Shown here piece after piece: positions 8,586 to 16,604 of a stretch of DNA of 64,000 bases (within the stretch, counting starts at the first letter, position 1; each line of letters starts with the position of its first letter). Made by a program: the position numbers and the translations under genes. Below the pieces are notes generated by a model that had not been told where the DNA came from, ran no database searches, and saw nothing but the letters and a program-made list of their open reading frames with translations. Source of the DNA: Sphingobium sp. D43FB (lineage in GTDB: Bacteria; Pseudomonadota; Alphaproteobacteria; Sphingomonadales; Sphingomonadaceae); NCBI RefSeq assembly GCF_002312805.1, contig NZ_NMUA01000012.1, forward strand, positions 90,642-154,641, in the 5' to 3' direction.

Positions 8586-9875
8586 TCAGGCCGGAAGCGG
8601 AATGGCGGAGGGCTTTTTACGGAGCAGGGTCCACAGGATAGCCGCGCCCGCAATATCGAACAAAGCGAGGCAAACGAACAGCGGATCATAGCCGATCGTG
8701 TCAGCCAAAGCGCCGATCACGAGCGAGAAGCTCAAGCCGCCGATCCATGCCGCCGAGCCCGCCATGCCGGTCGCCGTGGCGACGACACGGCGGTCGAACA
8801 GGTCGGCCGACAGCGTGAGAAGCGCGCCCGATAGCATCTGATGCGCGAAACCGCCGACGCAGAAGAGCGCGATCGCCATAGCAGGACTGCCCGCCAGGCC
8901 AATACAACCCGGCCCGATCATGCAGAGCGCGCCAGTGGTCATCACGATCTTGCGCGATGTCAGCAGCGACACGTTGAACCGCCGCATGAGCCAGGGCGCA
9001 TAATAGCCGCCGATGATCGACCCGGCGTCGGCGGCGAGAAAGGGCAACCAGGCGAAGGCGGCAATACCTTTAAGGTCCATGCCGCGCGCTTCGACCAGAT
9101 AAAGGGGAATGAAAAAGCTGAATGTCTGCCATGCCGGTTCCGCAAGGAAGCGCGGAATGGCGATGCTCCAGAAATCGCGGCGGACGATCAGTGCGCGCCA
9201 GCCGAGCGGCGTATCCCCCGCTGCGGCATCGGATGCCGCCTCTTCGGCCGCGCGCCCGCCCAAAATATGCTCGCGCTCGCTTGCGCTGAGGCGCGGATGA
9301 TCTTCCGGGTTACGATAGCCGAAATACCACAAGGCTGCCCATAGGAAGCCGACGCTGCCCGTCACGATGAAGGCGGATTGCCACCCCCAAACAGCGATGC
9401 AGAAGACGACGACCGGCGGTGCGATCATGGCGCCGAGCGATGATCCGATATTGAACCAGCCGGTGGCGACCGTGCGTTCGACCGGAGGAAACCACTCGCC
9501 TACGACCTTGATCCCGGCCGGGATCGCCGCCGCTTCGGTCAGGCCAAGCAGCCCACGGAAAACCGCAAAGCTCGGCCAGCCGGTTGCAAAGGCATGGCAG
9601 CAATTGGCCGCCGACCATCCGAGCGCGAACAAGGCGAAGCCAAGCCGCACCCCCATCCAGTCGAGCGCCAGGCCGGCCAAGGGTTGGGACACGGTATAGG
9701 CGGCCTGAAAGGCGGCGACGACCCAGCTATATTGCTGGGTGCTCATGTCGAACGTCGCCTTGAGGGTCGGGGCGGCCACCGACAGGGAGGAGCGGGCGAG
9801 GTAATTGAGGACCGTGCCTAATGTGACCAAGCTGATGATCCACCATCTCAGTCGCCCGATCCTCTGTGTGGTCAT
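8586..9875 (-). CDS. MFS transporter, ACS family (hexuronate-type)
   Basis: A 429-residue transporter with twelve hydrophobic segments and the anion:cation symporter signature: RLRWWIISLVTLGTVLNYLARSSLSVAAP at the N-terminus in two parts, then FNIGSSLGAMIAPP near 145-158 as in ExuT-type hexuronate carriers. It probably brings glucuronate or a related aldohexuronate across the inner membrane for uxaC. I set the start at the ATG at 9875, preceded by GAAGG; upstream residues of the longer frame come from a terminator hairpin and are unlikely to be translated. That hairpin lies only about 20 bp before the start codon, and a promoter-like sequence with the hexuronate motif lies about 300 bp upstream. 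Confidence 0.88.
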   Translation of the reverse strand: MTTQRIGRLRWWIISLVTLGTVLNYLARSSLSVAAPTLKATFDMSTQQYSWVVAAFQAAYTVSQPLAGLALDWMGVRLGFALFALGWSAANCCHAFATGWPSFAVFRGLLGLTEAAAIPAGIKVVGEWFPPVERTVATGWFNIGSSLGAMIAPPVVVFCIAVWGWQSAFIVTGSVGFLWAALWYFGYRNPEDHPRLSASEREHILGGRAAEEAASDAAAGDTPLGWRALIVRRDFWSIAIPRFLAEPAWQTFSFFIPLYLVEARGMDLKGIAAFAWLPFLAADAGSIIGGYYAPWLMRRFNVSLLTSRKIVMTTGALCMIGPGCIGLAGSPAMAIALFCVGGFAHQMLSGALLTLSADLFDRRVVATATGMAGSAAWIGGLSFSLVIGALADTIGYDPLFVCLALFDIAGAAILWTLLRKKPSAIPLPA

Positions 9876-9888
9876 CGTCAGAACCTTC

Positions 9889-9923
9889 AAAAAAAAATGG
9901 CCGGGCCTTGAATGCCCGGCCAT
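9889..9923 (-). terminator. Intrinsic terminator / possible attenuator before the transporter
   Basis: On the - strand ATGGCCGGGC and GCCCGGCCAT form a 10-bp perfect stem with a 7-nt loop, directly followed by nine T residues and then the GAAGG ribosome binding site of the transporter. It is one of the strongest terminators in the window and lies inside what would be the transporter leader. Confidence 0.85.
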
Positions 9924-10167
9924 CAGTGGGAGGTGGAGAAAGGGTGATTGCCGCCATTGCTGTCGAAGCGCGGATGGCAGACCGAAATAGCCTCTTTGTT
10001 CAAGCGCATATCGTCAGTCAGCTTGGCGCCCAGCATGATCGCCGCTATCGACGCTCTGGACTGCGGATGCTGTGTGCTGGGTGACGGCGAGAACAGTCAT
10101 GATCATTGCCGTGCCTACCCAAAACCTTGAAAAGCTGCGCAGGCTATCCCCCCGATTCACTAGCCAT

Positions 10168-10196
10168 AGTATATGACCGGTTTTTTAAACTGGTAA
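10168..10196 (-). promoter_or_regulatory. Candidate promoter with hexuronate-regulator motif
   Basis: On the - strand TTACCA (-35-like) and TATACT (-10-like) are separated by exactly 17 bp. The -35 element is embedded in GGCATTACCAG, which matches the GGCCTTACCAA motif at 7199 in 9 of 11 positions. A repressor bound here would block the promoter. Transcription would start near 10160 and run through the leader to the transporter. Confidence 0.45.
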
Positions 10197-10241
10197 TGCC
10201 GATCTCGCACGCCACCCTCTTCCTGTCAAACGATTTCACGC

Positions 10242-12950
10242 CTACTGCGCGCGGCGCGCTTCAGGAACGATCGTGATCGCGGACACCAATGCATCGCCCC
10301 CGGCCGCGTTGAATTGCAGCGCCAGTTTTCCGTTTCGTACCTCTACGGGGAAAGTCCGTGTAACCGCCTTCAATGCGCCGCCTGCCGCTTTTGCGGGATT
10401 AAAGCCCGATAGCGCCGTTCTGCCATTAACGATAACGTCGAAGCTGCGCGTTGCCGCTTTTTCGGCGTCCGGCTCAAACATATGGAGGGTGACCGACCAG
10501 CGCCCATTGGGCAGGGGCAGCGCATAAGAAAAGCTGCCTTCGCGGTAAGAAGCATAGAGTTCGGGGTCGCTCGTGCCAACGACATTGCTCTCTGCCACCT
10601 TGCCGCGCGCCCCCATGCGCAATTCTGGGACCGTGCCACCCGTGAAGAAGGTATCCGAGCCATAGCGTTTACCGTCTACAGTGGTAAGGCCAGTCAGGCT
10701 TCCCACCCGGATGCGCAAACCGTCGGCGGCATCCGGTGCTTTCCAGCCTACCGTGTCCGACAGGGACTTGCCGTCGATGGACGCGGTGGTGGTCACTTCA
10801 TTATCGCCCGGCTTAAGCGCGATGCCGGGCCAGACGCAGATTTGCTCGGGACAGGGCACCGTCCCGGCATCGCGCCCGTTGACCTTCAAACTGGCAGTGG
10901 CGGCATTGCTGTAGGCGCGCACATCCATGACCGGATAGGCGCGATCGACATAGCGCCGACCGGTCAGATGCAGGACAGGCTCCTTCGACCAACTGGCCTT
11001 GTAGAAATAAAAGGCGTCCTTGCGAATGGTGCGGTCATAGCTGACCAACCCCTTGTCGTTGAGGTCGATGGCCTCGCCCTCTTCGCGGCTGTTCGAGGCG
11101 AAGTCGAACATGTTCCAAATCCAGGTTGCGGAGAGATAGTCCTGCTTTTTGAGGACTTTCCATGTCTCTTCATGGACCCAGGCCTGAAACGCTTCGGGAT
11201 GGGGACGACCATTGGCATTGACCGGCCCGCCCAGCGGATTGTCGGTATGCTGGGTAAGCGCGCCGCCTGCTCCATATTCGGTCAGCGCAACCGCGCGCCC
11301 CGGATATTTGGCATGCAAAGCCGCCAGCGCCGTCGCGGCGTCGCCGGGCTTGCCATAATACCAGCCGAAATAGCGATTCAATCCGACCATGTCGGTCACG
11401 TCGTTGAGGACTTGCGCGCCGGGCAGCGACAGGGGCGAGCCCGTCGCTTCGCAACAATCGGCATAGGCCGTCGGGCGGCTGGGGTCCTCGGCTTGCGCCA
11501 GCGCATTGAGTTCGATCAGCATGTCGCGCGACTGGGCGGGTGGCCCCTTTGCCCCTTTGCGCAGCGCGTCGATCGCCGCGCCGATGTCGATTTCATTGCC
11601 GACCGACCAGATCATGATCGAAGGATGGTTATAATTTTGGCGGATCAGTTCGCGCAATTGCTGCCGCGCATTGGCGATCAACGCAGGCGATGGCCGGGCG
11701 TCGTCGAAAGCGGATTGATGGACGAAGGGCAGTTCGGCCTTGACGACCATGCCGGTTTCGTCGGCCAAGCGGGTCCATTCCTGGGCATGTTGATAATGGG
11801 CATGGCGAATGGTGTTGACGCCCATTTCCGCCATGATCGCCATATCCTGTGCATGGTCTTCCGGGGTGAGCGCCCATCCCTTGCCCTGCCGGTCCTGATG
11901 GCGCGACGCGCCGTGCAGGCGGGTGGGCTTGCCGTTCAGAATGAAGCCCCTGTCGGGATCAAAGGCGAAGGTCCGCACGCCGAGCGGTTGCTCCACCCGG
12001 TCGACCACGCGGCCGCGTTCGACCAGTTCGGACACGACGCGATAGAGATAGGGATTTTCGCGTCCCTGCCACAATATCGGCTGCGCGATCATCAGCGCGC
12101 GGCGCAGTTCCAGCGTGCCATTCGCGGTCAGCGCGGCGGGGGCGCTGTCCCGTGCGACGACCGCGCCGTCGGCATCCAGAATCTGCGTGTTGACGGTCAG
12201 CTTGCGCCGCCCCGGTCCGGCGTTGCGCAGCCGCGCGAGCAGCGCCACGCTGGCGGCGGCGTCCGTCACTTGCGGCGTGCTGATATAGAGGCCCGGCCCG
12301 CCATGATCGAGCGTATCAAACTGTGCGGCATCGACCGTGATCAGGGATACGCCGCGATAGAGGCCGCCATGGACGAAGAAGTCGCCGCCCAGTGGAATGA
12401 CGTCCGCCGTCGAACTGCCGGGCGCGGGCTTGCTGTTATCGGCTTTGACGACGATGACGTTGGATGCGCCCGCTCGCAACTGATCGGTGATGTCGAAACG
12501 GAAGGTCGAAAAGGCGCCGGCATGGCCGCCGACGCGCACGCCGTTCACCCATATTTCCGCAATCGCGCCGACGCCGTCGAACTGGATCAACTGGCGCTGG
12601 CCCTTGGCTCGTGACGGTGCGGTCAGGGCAAGACGATACCAGCCTATGCCTTGCTCCAAATTGCTTTGCGCCGACCGGGTGAGCTGATATTCGCCCATGC
12701 GGTTCCAGGTGTGGGGGAGGTCGACCCGTTCCCAGCTGCTATCGTCGAAGGTTGGGGCGGTAACGCCATCGGCATCGCCGCCAAAACGGAAGTGCCAGCC
12801 CGATGCAAGGGAGACAATCTGGCGGGGACCTGTGGCCTGTGCGCCCGGTTGCGCCGTAGCCGATGCGGGGGCTGCGGCAGCGGGGGCGGTCGCCAGCGCC
12901 ATTGCCGCGATGCTGACCAGACCGAGAAAATGGATTTTCGATACGCGCAT
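10242..12950 (-). CDS. Exported GH2 glycosidase with malectin-like C-terminus
   Basis: A 902-residue glycoside hydrolase family 2 enzyme. A signal peptide (MRVSKIHFLGLVSIAAMALA, then an Ala-rich stretch) starts at the ATG at 12950, which has GAGAGG upstream. The jelly-roll domain (DSSWERVDLPHTWN), Ig-like domain and TIM barrel follow; the acid/base is Glu453 (SVGNEID) and the nucleophile Glu558 (ALTEYGAGG). Residues about 745-895 resemble a malectin-type carbohydrate-binding domain. The family includes beta-galactosidases and beta-glucuronidases. An NDK triplet at about 631-633 resembles the NxK carboxylate-recognition motif of glucuronidases but also occurs in some galactosidases. Its motif-bearing promoter ties it to the hexuronate regulon, so a uronide substrate is plausible. 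Confidence 0.85.
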   Translation of the reverse strand: MRVSKIHFLGLVSIAAMALATAPAAAAPASATAQPGAQATGPRQIVSLASGWHFRFGGDADGVTAPTFDDSSWERVDLPHTWNRMGEYQLTRSAQSNLEQGIGWYRLALTAPSRAKGQRQLIQFDGVGAIAEIWVNGVRVGGHAGAFSTFRFDITDQLRAGASNVIVVKADNSKPAPGSSTADVIPLGGDFFVHGGLYRGVSLITVDAAQFDTLDHGGPGLYISTPQVTDAAASVALLARLRNAGPGRRKLTVNTQILDADGAVVARDSAPAALTANGTLELRRALMIAQPILWQGRENPYLYRVVSELVERGRVVDRVEQPLGVRTFAFDPDRGFILNGKPTRLHGASRHQDRQGKGWALTPEDHAQDMAIMAEMGVNTIRHAHYQHAQEWTRLADETGMVVKAELPFVHQSAFDDARPSPALIANARQQLRELIRQNYNHPSIMIWSVGNEIDIGAAIDALRKGAKGPPAQSRDMLIELNALAQAEDPSRPTAYADCCEATGSPLSLPGAQVLNDVTDMVGLNRYFGWYYGKPGDAATALAALHAKYPGRAVALTEYGAGGALTQHTDNPLGGPVNANGRPHPEAFQAWVHEETWKVLKKQDYLSATWIWNMFDFASNSREEGEAIDLNDKGLVSYDRTIRKDAFYFYKASWSKEPVLHLTGRRYVDRAYPVMDVRAYSNAATASLKVNGRDAGTVPCPEQICVWPGIALKPGDNEVTTTASIDGKSLSDTVGWKAPDAADGLRIRVGSLTGLTTVDGKRYGSDTFFTGGTVPELRMGARGKVAESNVVGTSDPELYASYREGSFSYALPLPNGRWSVTLHMFEPDAEKAATRSFDVIVNGRTALSGFNPAKAAGGALKAVTRTFPVEVRNGKLALQFNAAGGDALVSAITIVPEARRAQ

Positions 12951-12967
12951 TTGACCTCTCCCAATTA

Positions 12968-13004
12968 TTGGTAAGGCCAAATAGCATTGGCTGGTCTATG
13001 TCAA
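12968..13004 (-). promoter_or_regulatory. Candidate promoter and operator of the GH2 gene
   Basis: On the - strand TTGACA (13004-12999) is followed after about 15 bp by TATTTG, and the TTGGTAAGGCC motif (12968-12978 on the + strand) touches the -10-like element. The motif sits 18 bp before the start codon. TTGGTAAGGCCAA is also an imperfect palindrome. Position is suited to repression by the FadR-type regulator at 6390-7175. Confidence 0.5.
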
Positions 13005-13062
13005 CCGTCGAGCGCGGATAACGATCTGATCGAGCCACTCTCAGCGAATGATTTGCGCCGCG

Positions 13063-14388
13063 TTAGAGCGAGCCTACCTTGATTTTCGAGCCATCGACCA
13101 GGCGGTTCAGGCGAAATTGCGTGGGATCCACGCTTGGCCGGTCGTTGGCAATCAGTTCCGATGCGAGATAGCCGATGCCGGGGCCAAGGCCGAAGCCATG
13201 GCCGGAGCATCCCGCTGCGAGATAGAGCCCACCGACTGGGTCCACCGCCGAGATGACCGGGACCGCGTCGGGCGTGCAATCGACATAGGCACCCCAGGCG
13301 TGATCGATCTCTAGGCCTGCCAGTTGCGGGAAGGTACCGCGCACATTATCCATGATCGCCTGCACCAACCGCCGATTGGGCGTGGGGGCGGCGATGCGGT
13401 TGCGTTCGAAGAGACGATCACTGTTGCCGAACATGGCCGACAGCGATTCCGCGCCAGTGAGGAAGGACGCACCAACCTCCATCTGGACGGCTTTGAGCCG
13501 CTGAATGAATTGCGGCATGAATTCCCGCGCGAAGCCTATGCCCTGGGGCGTCAGTTCCAGCGTGGCCCGCCCGCTGATCGCCATCGTGTAGCTGCCATCG
13601 AGGCGGCGGGTCATGGCGAGGTCCGGGCAATAGAGGACTTCGCCGACATTGACGGTCGGTTTGGTGCGCAGGGCCGTTTGCCGCACGCTGGCCTGCGGGA
13701 AGCGGATGCCGTGGCGGCGCAGGAAGGTCGAGGCCCAGGCACCGGCCGCGCACAATATAGCGTCGGTGCGGATCATGCCCCGTTCGGTATGGACGCCAGT
13801 GACCTGGCCGTTCGTAATGTCTAGGCCGCGCGCGGCGCATTGCTGGTGAATGGTCGCGCCCAGAGCGCGGGCGCCTTGCGCCAATATCGGCGCTGCCAAG
13901 GCGGGTTCGGCCTTGCCGTCTCGCACCGAATGAAGGCCACCCAACCATTTGCGGCGCCTCTGCGGAATACGATCAGCCGCTTCCTTGGCGCTCAACATAT
14001 AGGTTTCGACGCCAAATTCGCGCGCGGTCGGGGTCCATGCCTCCCAGCCTGCCAGCATCGCGGCGTCATCGGTGGTGTAGATAAGGCCGGTGCGGCGAAA
14101 GCCCAGATCCTGCCCGATCTCCGGCGCCAGACTGTCCCACAGGCGCATCGACAGCAACGACAACGGCATTTCGCGCGGATCGCGATTTTGCAGGCGGCAC
14201 CAGCCCCAGCTGCGGCTCGATTGTTCGCAGGCGATGTAGCCTTTTTCGATCAGGGCGACCTTCAAGCCGCGCTTTGCCAGATAATAGGTCGCCGCCGTAC
14301 CGACGATGCCCCCGCCCACCACGACGACATCGACCGCGTCGGGCAGATGGTCGTCACTGGCGACCTGTTGAACGAAGGGCAGCATCAT
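13063..14388 (-). CDS. FAD-dependent D-amino acid oxidase/dehydrogenase (DadA-like)
   Basis: A 440-residue flavoprotein of the DAO family. The dinucleotide-binding fingerprint VVVVGGGIVGTAATYYLAKR lies near residues 21-40 and is followed by an acidic beta-strand end (ALIEKG); the C-terminus has GLYLAAGCSGHGFGLGPGIG, the usual FAD-contact motif. It would oxidise a D-amino acid or secondary amine to an imino acid. Two adjacent ATGs exist; the second (14385) is better spaced from CAGGAG. It follows RidA and a D-serine-dehydratase-like enzyme in one direction, a combination pointing to D-amino-acid catabolism with imine clean-up. The exact amine is unknown. Confidence 0.85.
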   Translation of the reverse strand: MMLPFVQQVASDDHLPDAVDVVVVGGGIVGTAATYYLAKRGLKVALIEKGYIACEQSSRSWGWCRLQNRDPREMPLSLLSMRLWDSLAPEIGQDLGFRRTGLIYTTDDAAMLAGWEAWTPTAREFGVETYMLSAKEAADRIPQRRRKWLGGLHSVRDGKAEPALAAPILAQGARALGATIHQQCAARGLDITNGQVTGVHTERGMIRTDAILCAAGAWASTFLRRHGIRFPQASVRQTALRTKPTVNVGEVLYCPDLAMTRRLDGSYTMAISGRATLELTPQGIGFAREFMPQFIQRLKAVQMEVGASFLTGAESLSAMFGNSDRLFERNRIAAPTPNRRLVQAIMDNVRGTFPQLAGLEIDHAWGAYVDCTPDAVPVISAVDPVGGLYLAAGCSGHGFGLGPGIGYLASELIANDRPSVDPTQFRLNRLVDGSKIKVGSL

Positions 14389-14401
14389 CGGCTCCTGAAA
14401 G

Positions 14402-14803
14402 TCAGTCTGTCATATCGGGCAAGCTGGCGATCGCATCGATCTCGACCAGATAGCCGTAATGAAGTTCAGGGACAGGCACCACTGTACGAGCGGGCGTAGC
14501 GGTACCCAGCATGTCGGCATAGACGGCGTTGAAGCGCGGCCAATTTTCGACGCCAACGATATAGGCGGTGACCCGACACAGATCGGACGGCTCGGCCCCC
14601 GCCGCTTTCAGGATCGCTAGCATATTGGCGATGGCTTGCCGCGCCTGCGTTTCGAACGCCATGTCGGGCAGCGGTGCTTTGTCGGCCCGGATCGGCAGCT
14701 GACCCGAAATATAGAGCGTGTTCCCCGACCGGATCGCCTGCGCGTAATGGCCGGCCGGAGCGGGAGCAGTGTCGGTCAGGATCGGTTGCGGTGTATTGGT
14801 CAT
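14402..14803 (-). CDS. RidA-family imine/enamine deaminase
   Basis: A 133-residue RidA/YjgF protein. Recognisable elements are GHYAQAIRSGNTLYISGQLP near residues 18-37, ARQAIANMLAILKAAG in the middle, and the arginine-containing PARTVVPVPELHYG segment; the conserved Arg binds the carboxylate of imine substrates. It hydrolyses reactive enamine/imine intermediates released by PLP enzymes and amino acid oxidases, which are encoded on either side. The ATG at 14803 is preceded by GGAGG and shares one base with the stop of the upstream gene (TAATG), so translation is coupled. A second ATG two codons upstream is too close to the ribosome binding site. Confidence 0.92.
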   Translation of the reverse strand: MTNTPQPILTDTAPAPAGHYAQAIRSGNTLYISGQLPIRADKAPLPDMAFETQARQAIANMLAILKAAGAEPSDLCRVTAYIVGVENWPRFNAVYADMLGTATPARTVVPVPELHYGYLVEIDAIASLPDMTD

Positions 14804-15984
14804 TACCATCCTCCAAAACGCTGCCATTGTGCCACGACCCTGTCGTCGGTGCCGTGAACGACATGATAGCGGCGATGCTGCGCGCCAGTGGCGCAGGCAT
14901 GGTTGGGTAGCACGCGCACCCGATCGCCGATCTTGAGGTCGGGCAAGGATGCGCTGGAACCAGGGCGGACCATGATGATGCCATGTTCCTGATTGGCGTC
15001 GGACAGGATGAGATCATCATAAGCCACGCCGCTGCTGTCGCAGACGACGCCATAGCCCTGATTGACCGCTTGCTTGGATGTGCCGCGATCCTGCGACATT
15101 GCCATCCAGCCCGCGTCGATCAATATCCAGCCCTTGTCATGCTGATGCCCGATCACGGTCGCCAGCACGGAAAGCGCGATATCCTCGACGCGGCATATGC
15201 CGACCCCCGCCATCACCAGATCGAAGAACATGAAGACGCCCGCGCGCACTTCGGTCACGCCGGTCAGGTCATGGGCGTGGTGGGCGGTCGGGGAAGAGCC
15301 CATGCTCACTACCGGACAGGGCAGGCCCGCATCGCGCAGGATGGTGGCGGCATCAACCACGGCGCGACGCTCTTCCTCGGCGCAGCGGCGCAGCGCCTCT
15401 TCCCCGCGCGCGGCATAGCTGCCGCCCGCATGGGTCAGCACGCCGCGCAATTCGCCACCCTGGGTCAGCGCCTGCCCGATCGCGACCAGTCGGTCCCGGT
15501 CGGTCGGCAACACGCCGGAGCGATGGCCATCGCAGTCGATTTCGATCAGCGCAGGAATGGCATCGCCCGCCTCGCGCGATGCGGCGGCCACGGCCTGCGC
15601 CTGTTCGACCGTGTCGAGGACGATCGCAAGGTCGATGCCCTGTTTGCGCAGGGCGATGACCTTGGCCAGTTTCCACGGCGCGATCCCCACCGCATAAATG
15701 ATGTCGCGGACACCGGCAGCGGCGAAGAATTCCGCTTCCTTGAGGGTCGAGACCGTCGCCGGTCCCTGCGGCGTGGTCATGGCGCGGTGGGCCACCTCGA
15801 TCGACTTGGCGGTCTTGAGATGCGGGCGGAGCGATACGCCCACGGGCGCGAGCCGTTCGCGCAGGCGGGCGATGTTGCGGTCCATGCGATCGGCGTCGAG
15901 GATGAGGCAGGGCGTCTCCAGATCGGCGAGGCGTGTGGTTGCGGCTTCGTCCTGCGGCGGTTCCACGGTTTGGGCTATCGTCAC
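14803..15984 (-). CDS. DSD1-type PLP enzyme (D-serine dehydratase / D-threonine aldolase-like)
   Basis: A 393-residue fold-type III PLP enzyme with an alanine racemase-like N-terminal barrel and a C-terminal D-serine dehydratase-like domain. The PLP lysine is Lys57 in SLRPHLKTAK. The paired metal ligands typical of this family appear as PNHACAT, with His362 and Cys364. Such enzymes cleave D-3-hydroxy amino acids (D-threonine aldolase) or eliminate water from D-serine or D-threo-3-hydroxyaspartate. The start is GTG with AAGGAA upstream. It heads the RidA/oxidase operon, so its product enamine would feed RidA. Which D-hydroxy amino acid is used cannot be decided from sequence. Confidence 0.87.
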   Translation of the reverse strand: MTIAQTVEPPQDEAATTRLADLETPCLILDADRMDRNIARLRERLAPVGVSLRPHLKTAKSIEVAHRAMTTPQGPATVSTLKEAEFFAAAGVRDIIYAVGIAPWKLAKVIALRKQGIDLAIVLDTVEQAQAVAAASREAGDAIPALIEIDCDGHRSGVLPTDRDRLVAIGQALTQGGELRGVLTHAGGSYAARGEEALRRCAEEERRAVVDAATILRDAGLPCPVVSMGSSPTAHHAHDLTGVTEVRAGVFMFFDLVMAGVGICRVEDIALSVLATVIGHQHDKGWILIDAGWMAMSQDRGTSKQAVNQGYGVVCDSSGVAYDDLILSDANQEHGIIMVRPGSSASLPDLKIGDRVRVLPNHACATGAQHRRYHVVHGTDDRVVAQWQRFGGW

Positions 15985-16015
15985 GGTCGGTTCCTTATTG
16001 GCATCATCATGTTTG

Positions 16016-16567
16016 TCATGGGAAATAGCCCAGTATCGCCTTGGTCTCTAAATATTCCTCCAGGCCGAACACGCCATATTCGCGGCCATTGCCCGACTGT
16101 TTATAGCCGCCAAAGGGGGCCATGCCGTCCCAGGCCGGATGGTTGATATGCACTTGCCCCGCGCGGATTTGCGCGGCGACGGCGCGGGCTCGGTCCAGGT
16201 CGCGCGACTGGACGTGTGCGCCGAGGCCGTAGATCGTATCGTTGGCGATCCGCACCGCGTCGGCTTCGTCGGCATAGGGGATGAGGCAGAGGACGGGGCC
16301 GAAGATTTCCTCCTGCGCGATGCGCATGGTGGGGCGCACGTCAGAGAAGATGGTGGGCCGGACGAAAAAGCCCGTGTCCAGGCCATCGGGCCGCCCCGGA
16401 CCGCCGCAGACCAGCCGCGCGCCTTCGGCCATGCCGATGCGGATCATATCCTGCACCTTGTCGAATTGGTTGCGATTGGCGACCGGACCAAGGTCGGTGC
16501 TGTCCAAGGCGGGATCGCCGACGACCAGCGCCGCGGCGGCGGTTGCGGCGAGAACTGAAGTCTGCAA
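16016..16567 (-). pseudogene. Aldehyde dehydrogenase remnant (C-terminal third)
   Basis: About 183 codons align with the last 40% of aldehyde dehydrogenases: VGDPALDSTDLGPVANRNQF, the AQEEIFGPVLCLIPY motif with its cofactor-contact Glu, and the C-terminal HINHPAWDGMAPFGGYKQSG segment. The N-terminal Rossmann region and the catalytic Cys/Glu are missing. The frame has only a TTG as possible start, and a TAA lies immediately before it, so no intact protein can be made from this frame. The LysR gene begins 37 bp away on the other strand, suggesting a deletion or rearrangement joined the two. It lies 31 bp upstream of the PLP enzyme start and may once have led that operon. Confidence 0.85.
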
Positions 16568-16604
16568 TTAACATATTCTGTATTTATAGCTAAGATGGAA
16601 CTTA

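Larger units (their letters stand above)
9876..10241 (-). other. Gene-poor leader region upstream of the hexuronate transporter
   Basis: This 366-bp interval holds, in transcription order on the - strand, a promoter-like pair at 10168-10196, a leader of about 250 nt, an intrinsic terminator at 9889-9923 and the transporter ribosome binding site. A short open frame (MLGAKLTDDMRLNKEAIS..., 37 codons, ending just before the terminator) is present but has no convincing ribosome binding site and no similarity I recognise. The leader could be an attenuated 5' UTR or a separate small RNA. Confidence 0.4.

Noticed and set aside
9930..10090. Short open frames in the transporter leader
   Set aside because: No convincing ribosome binding site, no similarity, and two competing frames; kept only as a note in the leader feature.
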